Shown here: positions 3,983 through 9,135 of the stretch, piece by piece | Layout: each line of letters opens with the position of its first letter | Position numbering within the stretch: position 1 is the stretch's first letter | DNA from: Candidatus Uhrbacteria bacterium RIFCSPLOWO2_02_FULL_49_11 | GTDB lineage: Bacteria; Patescibacteriota; Patescibacteriia; 2-02-FULL-49-11 | Length of the DNA stretch: 9,135 bases | NCBI GenBank assembly: GCA_001791465.1 | Contig: MGER01000027.1 | Coordinates: 1-9,135, forward strand | Reading direction: 5' to 3' | Notes under the pieces: model-generated | Databases searched by the model: none | The model's input: the letters and a program-made list of their open reading frames with translations, nothing else | Told to the model about the DNA's origin: nothing | Position numbers and translations under genes: made by a program

Positions 3983-5280
3983 ACTTCGATCTCTCATTGG
4001 AAGAAGTTACCAAAATAGAGGGCGCGGCGACTTTGAGCGTGAAGGTGCGGGAAGGAGTGGTGGAAGAGTGCAAATTCGGCATTGCCGAGTATAAAAGATT
4101 TTATACACAGGCGATGGTGGGGAAACCAGCCTCTGCGCTCCCGCAGCATTTGGCGCGCATCTGCGGCACCTGCTCAAACGCCCATATTATGGCGTCGCTT
4201 GACGCAGTAGAGCATGCACTCGGCATTGTCCCTTCGGCGCAAACGATGGTTCTGCGCGCGCTTACGATGGATGGGCTCATGATCCGAGACCATGCGCTCC
4301 ATTTGTATCTTTTTTCTCTGCCTGATCTTTTAGGGAAAGATTCCATTCTTGCACTGGACGAGAATGACCCCGAAGAGCACCAGTTGCTCCATGACGCGTT
4401 TGACGTCAAGGCCGCGGGCAATCACTTGTCACAGCTTGTGGCAGGCAGGAGCGTGCATGCGCCCATGCCGGTGGTGGGTGGTTTTTTAAAAATTCCTGAT
4501 TCCGCAGGCATTGAAAAATCTCGGAGGGAGCTTGAGCAAATAAGGCCTGCGGTGCTGAGGCTTATAGGCGTCTACGGGAAAAGCCCTTTTACCCTCATCT
4601 CCAAGACCAATTATGTGGCCCTCACTGCCAATCCCTGCAGTTTCCTGCAAGGAGATCTATGCGCGAGCAACGTGGCTTGCATCAGGGAAGAAAAATTCAT
4701 GGAGCACTTAAGCCATGTGGTGGTCCCTTATTCGCAGGCGTCCGCCTACGCGTTCCAGGGAGAGCTTTATCGGGTTGGGGCGCTTGCACGCCTGAATTTG
4801 AACAAGGACGCGCTTAAATATCGCACGAAAGCAGACACTGCCCCCTATCTTGCACGGTTCCCTTCTGATAATGCGTATGATAACAATGTCGCGCAGGCCA
4901 TTGAGATCCTGCACTGTATAGATGAAGCGCTGGAACTGCTCTCATCCCATTCATTCCATACAGAGACGCCGCAGAAGGTGAGCCCTCATGCAGGCGAGGG
5001 CATTGGCGTGATCGAGGCTCCCCGCGGCACACTCTACCATAAGGTGGTGCTGGATGAGAAGGGGGTAGTCACGCACGGCGACATCGTGGTGCCCACGGGA
5101 CAGAACCAACTCGCCATTGAGTGGGATATTAAAACGCTCATAGAACAATGGATTAAAGAAGGAAAAGAGCTTGAAAATAAAAAAGCGCTCGAACATGAGA
5201 TTGAGCAACTTATCCGCGCCTACGACCCTTGCATGAGCTGCGCGGCGCATTTTTTAGAGGTTACGTGGGATGAAGCATAG
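3970..5280 (+). CDS. [NiFe]-hydrogenase large (catalytic) subunit, group 3-like
   Basis: This is the nickel-iron catalytic subunit that oxidises or evolves H2 in the cytoplasm with the small subunit at 2382. The N-terminal L1 motif is RICGTCSNAH (63-72; Cys65, Cys68) and the C-terminal L2 motif is DPCMSCAAH (419-427; Cys421, Cys424), so all four Ni ligands are present. Glu17 of KIEG, which acts in proton transfer, is kept; the usual following His is Ala19. EAPRG (349-353) supplies the conserved active-site Arg. After His427 a nine-residue tail (FLEVTWDEA) remains, the likely peptide removed by the maturation protease. The length of 436 residues fits soluble group 3 enzymes. The start is fixed by an in-frame stop 12 bases upstream. 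The last 20 bases overlap the convergent protease gene. Confidence 0.92.
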   Translation: MHKIDFDLSLEEVTKIEGAATLSVKVREGVVEECKFGIAEYKRFYTQAMVGKPASALPQHLARICGTCSNAHIMASLDAVEHALGIVPSAQTMVLRALTMDGLMIRDHALHLYLFSLPDLLGKDSILALDENDPEEHQLLHDAFDVKAAGNHLSQLVAGRSVHAPMPVVGGFLKIPDSAGIEKSRRELEQIRPAVLRLIGVYGKSPFTLISKTNYVALTANPCSFLQGDLCASNVACIREEKFMEHLSHVVVPYSQASAYAFQGELYRVGALARLNLNKDALKYRTKADTAPYLARFPSDNAYDNNVAQAIEILHCIDEALELLSSHSFHTETPQKVSPHAGEGIGVIEAPRGTLYHKVVLDEKGVVTHGDIVVPTGQNQLAIEWDIKTLIEQWIKEGKELENKKALEHEIEQLIRAYDPCMSCAAHFLEVTWDEA

Positions 5281-5644
5281 CCGCAATTTCTTCAACGACG
5301 CGGCCATTGTCTTCGGGAGGCACACCAATGATCCGGACCTCAAGGTCTGGACTTATTTTTTTAAGCAAGAGGAGATGGAAGCCAAGATCGAAGTCATGGA
5401 GTGACACACGGCTGACGGCTTTCAACTTCGCTTCGAAATCTTTTAGTGACTTGAATAAGGTCACTTCTTTAATCCCTTTCACCGTATCAATAATCCACCA
5501 TGGGTTTTCCGATGGCATGCATTCTTCGGTCGGGTCTTTGATTTCGAAGGTGATTTCAGGGAAACGTTTTTGCAGCACTGGCAACGCCTTTAAGGGGGTC
5601 GAATCATTCTTCAGTAATAGATTGCCGAATACTGTGATAATCAT
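5261..5644 (-). CDS. Hydrogenase maturation protease (HycI/HyaD-like), 127 aa
   Basis: This is a nickel-dependent endopeptidase that clips the C-terminal tail of the hydrogenase large subunit after the NiFe cofactor is inserted. The family GNxLxxDDG start is present as FGNLLLKNDS, with Asp14 in the nickel-contact position. IIDTV (51-55, Asp53) and SLHDFDLG (81-88, His83) give the other two metal ligands. RIIGVPPE (104-111) matches the C-terminal strand of the family. The ATG at 5644 is preferred because it puts the start right before the first strand; a TTG at 5668 would add eight non-conserved residues. Neither start has a strong ribosome-binding site. Its natural substrate is encoded on the opposite strand, and the two 3' ends overlap by 20 bases. 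Confidence 0.88.
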   Translation of the reverse strand: MIITVFGNLLLKNDSTPLKALPVLQKRFPEITFEIKDPTEECMPSENPWWIIDTVKGIKEVTLFKSLKDFEAKLKAVSRVSLHDFDLGFHLLLLKKISPDLEVRIIGVPPEDNGRVVEEIAAMLHPT

Positions 5645-5717
5645 AGCAACGTGGTAGCATGATGCCAACCTTGAGACAAGAAGTATCCATAGGAGACCGC
5701 AGGTGGTATTCTAGCCA

Positions 5718-6497
5718 TCACAAAGAATAAGACAGCGAGAGGCGGGTATAGTGCTTTAAATTTCTAAGTTGCGTTGATGTTAAAATTTCACAGGGCATAT
5801 CCCAGTGGATGGAAATCGTGTCGCCCAGCTTTACCTCTTCCATCAGCGAATCATCGTCCAGCCGGCGGGTGATGCGGTAGGGGACAGGTGAGCTGAGGAT
5901 TAAACGACTGGAATTCCAGTTTTGTTTTTTCTGTCTGGATCCCGCATCAAGTGCGGGATGACAGTGGGAACGGATAAGCGGTTGCCGTGATACCGTAATA
6001 AATGGCCCGTCTATGAGCGTGACCCTTCCCCAGCTCACACGGCATTTGTCCATGCTTTCAAGCGTGTGTTCCGTTTCCGCGTGCCCCGTGCGCTGCCACA
6101 CATTAAAAACATGGAAATTATGGTGAGGGAGCGGGTGATATTGAAGCGTCGCCGTGAGATGGCTGAAATTGCGCGCGGTGAGGCGTTTTTTTAGTTTCAG
6201 CTTGTCAGTGAAATGGGTAAGGAGCATTTGCGGGGTGATGGAAGAGAATAGCTCGTTGCCGAGCCAGTAGGATTCGACGACGCGTTCGTCAAACGGGTCC
6301 GCAATGCCGTTCGCATGTGCTATCAACGCGAGGTAGGGGTAGAGGGTTTTGAATTTATGGAGAAGATTTTCAAGCCCTTGGTCGCTTTCACGCGCGGCAA
6401 GGTAGGCGAGCACTTCGCGGTTCGCGTCAGGTCCGCACAGATGCAGGCGATTGGGGCCGAAAGAATAACGCGCACAGCGCGATACGCCGTCAATCAT
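5718..6497 (-). CDS. DUF6390-like protein with HypC-like C-terminal part
   Basis: This resembles the uncharacterised DUF6390 family, which I associate with hydrogenase gene neighbourhoods. Conserved-looking blocks are MIDGVSRCARYSFGPNRLHLC (1-21) followed by GPD, YPYLALIAHANGIADPFDERVVESYWLGNE (53-82) and LPHHNFHVFNVWQRTGH (123-139). From Cys152 (CRVSWGRVTLIDG) to the end, including KLGDTISIHWDMPCEIL (223-239), the pattern recalls the small beta-barrel chaperone HypC (CxxxxGxV...GDyVlVHxGfA). A role in hydrogenase maturation is therefore plausible but not proven. A palindromic repeat adds CHPALDAGSR at 179-188 without breaking the frame. The gene overlaps the upstream EamA gene by four bases (ATGA), so it is probably translationally coupled, and it lies 73 bases ahead of the protease. 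Confidence 0.75.
   Translation of the reverse strand: MIDGVSRCARYSFGPNRLHLCGPDANREVLAYLAARESDQGLENLLHKFKTLYPYLALIAHANGIADPFDERVVESYWLGNELFSSITPQMLLTHFTDKLKLKKRLTARNFSHLTATLQYHPLPHHNFHVFNVWQRTGHAETEHTLESMDKCRVSWGRVTLIDGPFITVSRQPLIRSHCHPALDAGSRQKKQNWNSSRLILSSPVPYRITRRLDDDSLMEEVKLGDTISIHWDMPCEILTSTQLRNLKHYTRLSLSYSL
5931..5964. repeat. Palindromic repeat inserted in frame (CHPALDAGSR type)
   Basis: CCCGCA (5941-5946) and TGCGGG (5952-5957) pair around a 5-base loop, with CTGTC (5931-5935) and GACAG (5960-5964) as outer arms. On the minus strand it encodes SHCHPALDAGSRQ, a peptide characteristic of a palindromic repeat family seen in many bacterial genomes. It falls within the HypC-like half of the DUF6390-type gene. 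Confidence 0.7.
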
Positions 6498-7420
6498 AGA
6501 GATGCGGATTCACGCGGATGTACACGCGGATCAACGCTGAGATGTTTGGTTCTCCAAATTAAAATCGTCAACCCAAGTATGAGGAGCATACCGCTATAGA
6601 GTTGCGGTTTCGTGATTGAGTGGGCAATGAAGATCCCCGTGAGTACATTTGTTATCATAGTCGCGGGTACCAGGAGCGCCGTGGCAACGGTGACAGGTAA
6701 TTTTTTAAGCGCACTATACCAGGTAGTGACATATCCTAGCAGAAGCAGTGCCGTAAGCAAGGTCCACCCCCATTGCGCAGCATTGAGATGCCCAAGAGCG
6801 CCGCTGCCGCCCTTGAGTGTGAGAATAAGTAATAGGAAGAGCGATCCTACTGCCATGCGCGCGCCCGCAACCGTGAGGCTTGAGAGATGAACTAATGTCT
6901 TTTTGGCTACTACATTCTCAAGCGCCCACAACACGGTCGCCATCAACACCAGCGCTTCACCGGTATTGTAATTAAATCGAGGAAATCCTAGCGCGAGGTT
7001 GCCGCCGAAAAGCAGCAGGAGAGCGGCTATTTGGGTAAATCCCTTGCGTTCTTTCAGCGCAGGCAATGCAAGGATTGCTACCCAGAGGAAAAGAGTTTTA
7101 TGTATGAATGCGGCGTTGAGGGCGGGTATCATGGAAAGGCCGGTGAAATAGAGAATAAAAGGCACGCATCCGCCAATTATTGCAATGAACAATAATTGGA
7201 GCGTTTGGGAAGATTTTAAAGAAATTAATTCTTTCCATCTTCTTGTGAGTAGAATAATTCCCACAAGGGTTGCGCCTACCAGCGCATTTCTTAATGCAGT
7301 GGAGAGGATGGGGTCTTTGAGCGCGGTCACTGCTATCTTTGTTAAAAAATTATTGGTACCGGAAAAAAATGCGGTGGCGAGCGCGAGTAATATGCCTTTG
7401 GAAGCAGTAGTCATATGCAT
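6494..7420 (-). CDS. EamA/DMT-superfamily permease
   Basis: This is an inner-membrane transporter of the drug/metabolite family, with about ten hydrophobic helices arranged as two EamA repeats (roughly residues 8-145 and 155-290). The first helix (GILLALATAFFSGTNNFLTKIAV) and PILSTALRNALVG match the N-terminal repeat. The second repeat begins at TGEALVLMATVLWALENVVAKK and ends with LILGLTILIW. Substrate cannot be read from sequence; metabolites and amino acids are usual. After the last helix the tail KHLSVDPRVHPRESASL is encoded by short repeats (6504-6531) and is probably a recent addition. ATG at 7420 is followed by another at 7414. The gene lies 28 bases after the large membrane protein gene, and its stop overlaps the DUF6390-type start. 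Confidence 0.88.
   Translation of the reverse strand: MHMTTASKGILLALATAFFSGTNNFLTKIAVTALKDPILSTALRNALVGATLVGIILLTRRWKELISLKSSQTLQLLFIAIIGGCVPFILYFTGLSMIPALNAAFIHKTLFLWVAILALPALKERKGFTQIAALLLLFGGNLALGFPRFNYNTGEALVLMATVLWALENVVAKKTLVHLSSLTVAGARMAVGSLFLLLILTLKGGSGALGHLNAAQWGWTLLTALLLLGYVTTWYSALKKLPVTVATALLVPATMITNVLTGIFIAHSITKPQLYSGMLLILGLTILIWRTKHLSVDPRVHPRESASL
6504..6531. repeat. Three short acGCGGAT repeats
   Basis: GCGGAT occurs at 6504-6509, 6514-6519 and 6526-6531, each time preceded by tg- or ac-type bases. Together they encode most of the hydrophilic C-terminal tail of the EamA permease. This looks like a degenerate short repeat that has extended the reading frame. Confidence 0.45.
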
Positions 7421-7442
7421 GGGGCAATATTTAAGTATTGAC

Positions 7443-7451
7443 AGTATATCA
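7443..7451 (-). promoter_or_regulatory. Extended -10 promoter ahead of the EamA gene
   Basis: On the minus strand this reads TGATATACT, a TGn extension plus TATACT. The TGA is at the same time the stop codon of the upstream membrane protein gene. Predicted transcription start is near 7436, about 16 bases before the EamA ATG. It could make EamA, the DUF6390-type gene and the protease a separate unit. Confidence 0.4.
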
Positions 7452-9134
7452 CTTTTTTAAATATACAAACACTTTTGTTGAGCCAACCGCAGCCTTCCGA
7501 TCCGCGTCGAGCGAAGCTCGTAAGGCGATTTTTTCCGCGTCGAGCCAATAGGAGTTGAGGACAAAATACGCACGTCTGACACCCACGAGATCCATAGCAT
7601 TTTCCATGGTCATGCGGGAAGCCTCCCGATACACCATATCGAGGTAATATTGATAGAGAGGCGATGAAGTGGGAACAGGATAATAGAATATAGTTTGACA
7701 GTCTGCAGTTTGGCAGTTTTTAAATTTAAAGTATTTTTTAAACCCGAATTCCTGCAGCGCGGCGGCTGAAACGGACTGATTCGAGAGTACGATATACTGT
7801 TCATCTCGCGCATCATTTTTAATCCAATGCGCCGTGTCAATGTCGGATTGAGAAACGGAATACGCGCGGCTTTTGGCGAATGCATCCACACGAGGATACG
7901 TATAATAAAAAGAAATGGTGATAAGAGAGGTGAGAACTAATAAGCTCGGGAAAATCGATAAAGAAAAGAAAAGGAATATTATTCGATGCAGTGCAATGAC
8001 GAAAAGAGGCAGGAGAGTGATGGCGATAAGTTCAAGGATACGCTCGGTGAATTCAGGACGTTCATACGAAATCATTGCGGTGAGGGGGAGTTTACGGATG
8101 AAAATATAATTAATGAAGAGTACCGATGCAGTAAGCCAGGCAATAAGAGGAAATGTTTGATGTTTACGACGCATGAGTAGGTACGTTCCTGTTAGCGCAC
8201 CGACGAGGAAGAAAAGCGGCATCGCCCGCATCCAGAGTTCGCCTGTGTGCGCGAGTGAGAGGAAGGGAAGGTAGTGGGGGATGAGGTTGGGAAGCGGGAG
8301 TGTGTCAGAGGATACTGGTGCAGCGCCGCCGTAGAGCCTGTTTGCCACCATAATCGCGGCAGGAAGCCCAAGCGCACCTATGATGGTTATAATTATGATG
8401 CTAAAGGGACGTACTTGATTTCTACGCCGCAGTTGCCGCTTTTCTTGCTGCGGAATTCGCTCACTTCGTTCGCTCAAACAGTCCTCGCGGCGAAACGCGG
8501 CAACCTGCGGCTGGTAAGTAGTAATGGAGAGTGATGATAGAAATATAAATGCGGGAATGCCGGTGATAGGATGGATAAATAATATGCAAAACGCAATACC
8601 CCAGAGAAAAGACAGAGGAACCCGTTGATGAAGGCATGATAAGGAAAGCAAAACAAGGATGAAATAAAATAAGTTTGCGAGTGATTGGGGCACTGTGGCG
8701 ATAAAAAACGAGGGGGGGATGATGAGGAGCGAAAGAATTGTAATGGGTAAAAAATGAGTTTTTTGAAAATACTTTTTCAGGGTAAAAATTCCAATAATGG
8801 GGATGAGAATACTTGCGAGGGCAGGAAGGAGCCAGAGGTTAATAAGCGGAAGGGGAATCAGTGTCACTTTTGAGAGAAAGACCACAAGGACGTATTGCCC
8901 AAGATAGGAGAATGGAGGCGGGGTAAGCGAGCCGGTTTCGAAGATAATTTTTTCAGTCGCACGGTGGATAAACGGATCAAAGCCATATCCGATGCGGTAG
9001 ACGAGGAGCGCGAGGGAGATGGTAAAGAAGAAATGAAATAATAGGAGTATTAGTTTGATCGAAGAAAAGAACGTGGTGGAAAAACATGCCGTGCTCGGCT
9101 GAGCGTTGGAAAAACACGCGTCATCCCGCCCAGC
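7449..9134 (-). CDS. Large polytopic membrane protein, GT-C glycosyltransferase-like, 5' end missing
   Basis: The frame is open from the right window edge with no ATG, GTG or TTG codon until GTG at 8885. The upstream part is clearly protein-like (LLVYRIGYGFDPFIHRATEKI, SLTPPPFSYLGQYVLVVFLSK), so 8885 is not the start and at least 561 residues are present. A first helix is followed by an acidic/aromatic loop (GFDPFIHRAT), as in GT-C enzymes that use lipid-linked sugars. About ten further hydrophobic segments follow, then a soluble C-terminal domain (around DIDTAHWIKNDARDEQYIVLSNQ to FVYLKK). The target sugar or lipid cannot be told. An 84-bp palindrome adds a charged 28-codon block, and two smaller repeats alter the C-terminal domain. 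It is probably first in a minus-strand run with EamA, DUF6390 and protease. Confidence 0.7.
   Translation of the reverse strand, partial: AGRDDACFSNAQPSTACFSTTFFSSIKLILLLFHFFFTISLALLVYRIGYGFDPFIHRATEKIIFETGSLTPPPFSYLGQYVLVVFLSKVTLIPLPLINLWLLPALASILIPIIGIFTLKKYFQKTHFLPITILSLLIIPPSFFIATVPQSLANLFYFILVLLSLSCLHQRVPLSFLWGIAFCILFIHPITGIPAFIFLSSLSITTYQPQVAAFRREDCLSERSERIPQQEKRQLRRRNQVRPFSIIIITIIGALGLPAAIMVANRLYGGAAPVSSDTLPLPNLIPHYLPFLSLAHTGELWMRAMPLFFLVGALTGTYLLMRRKHQTFPLIAWLTASVLFINYIFIRKLPLTAMISYERPEFTERILELIAITLLPLFVIALHRIIFLFFSLSIFPSLLVLTSLITISFYYTYPRVDAFAKSRAYSVSQSDIDTAHWIKNDARDEQYIVLSNQSVSAAALQEFGFKKYFKFKNCQTADCQTIFYYPVPTSSPLYQYYLDMVYREASRMTMENAMDLVGVRRAYFVLNSYWLDAEKIALRASLDADRKAAVGSTKVFVYLKK
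7501..7545. repeat. 12-bp direct repeat with a hairpin
   Basis: TCCGCGTCGAGC occurs at 7501-7512 and 7534-7545, a 33-base period equal to eleven codons, so the protein shows SLDADRK and WLDAEK. A perfect hairpin CGAGC-gaa-GCTCG (7508-7520) overlaps the first copy. Confidence 0.45.
7691..7720. repeat. Micro-tandem repeat of CAGTTTG-like units
   Basis: Three degenerate units (cagtctg, cagtttgg, cagtttt) follow each other and encode NCQTADCQTI in the large membrane protein. It is probably a small repeat insertion in the soluble domain. Confidence 0.35.
8427..8510. repeat. 84-bp palindromic element inserted in frame
   Basis: CCGCAGTTGCCGC (8427-8439) and GCGGCAACCTGCGG (8497-8510) form terminal inverted repeats with one extra base in one arm. 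The centre contains the quasi-repetitive cgctcacttcgttcgctc. The element is exactly 28 codons long and has no stop in the host frame. It adds a strongly charged block (AAFRRED, LSERSERIP, EKRQLRRR) between two membrane segments of the large membrane protein. Confidence 0.65.
9077..9116. repeat. 10-bp direct repeat at the right edge
   Basis: TGGAAAAACA occurs at 9077-9086 and 9107-9116, a 30-base period equal to ten codons, encoding ACFS twice in the partial membrane protein. Immediately outside, gtcatcccgc (9120-9130) resembles the start of the CHPALDAGSR-type palindrome seen at 5931-5964. Confidence 0.4.
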
Positions 9135-9135
9135 G

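Noticed and set aside
5645..5668. TTG 5668 as the protease start
   Set aside because: It adds MASCYHVA, unlike the family, whereas ATG 5644 gives the standard beginning directly at the first strand.

Overview
The window looks like a chromosome piece from an uncultivated, small-genome bacterium of the Candidate Phyla Radiation (Patescibacteria, Parcubacteria-like). This is an inference from four things: a stripped-down two-subunit [NiFe]-hydrogenase set, a DUF6390-type gene beside a hydrogenase maturation protease, a hexulose-phosphate-synthase-like gene with no visible partner, and many short palindromic repeats scattered between and inside genes. Standard stops fit throughout, with no sign of UGA recoding. 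No rRNA, tRNA, CRISPR array or transposase gene was seen.

Layout. At the left edge is the 3' part of an SPFH/band-7 (slipin-like) membrane scaffold gene (+). It converges through a hairpin-rich gap on an OMP-decarboxylase-superfamily gene resembling 3-hexulose-6-phosphate synthase (-). Positions 1544-2381 hold a MITE-like palindromic element with candidate target duplications, an isolated operator-like dyad, a candidate 66-codon Cys-containing small gene on the minus strand with its own promoter, Shine-Dalgarno and terminator, and a plus-strand promoter followed by a cruciform-like repeat.

The core is the plus-strand hydrogenase cluster, 2382-5280. A short electron-transfer small subunit has exactly four cysteines, two of them adjacent as in complex I NuoB. 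Next is an unrecognised 293-residue protein carrying a beta-carbonic-anhydrase-like Cys/His/Cys metal site. A palindromic insert and a tiny leader frame follow, then the catalytic [NiFe] large subunit with intact nickel-binding motifs. The minus-strand genes facing it start with the HycI-like endopeptidase that would trim the large subunit; the two genes overlap tail to tail. Upstream of the protease is a DUF6390-type protein whose C-terminal part looks HypC-like. This is translationally coupled to an EamA/DMT permease, which is preceded by a large polytopic, probably GT-C-type, membrane protein running off the right edge.

Functional reading. The small and large subunits, the protease and the DUF6390-type protein make a coherent hydrogenase and maturation module. 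No diaphorase (NAD(P)H or flavin) subunits and no Hyp genes are in view, so the electron partner and most of the maturation machinery must lie elsewhere. The carbonic-anhydrase-like protein between the subunits is the most unusual component. A second theme is repeat invasion: palindromic elements sit in the hydrogenase leader, between hydrogenase genes, and in frame within two protein genes. Three near-identical extended -10 boxes (TGnTATACT) suggest the local promoter signature.
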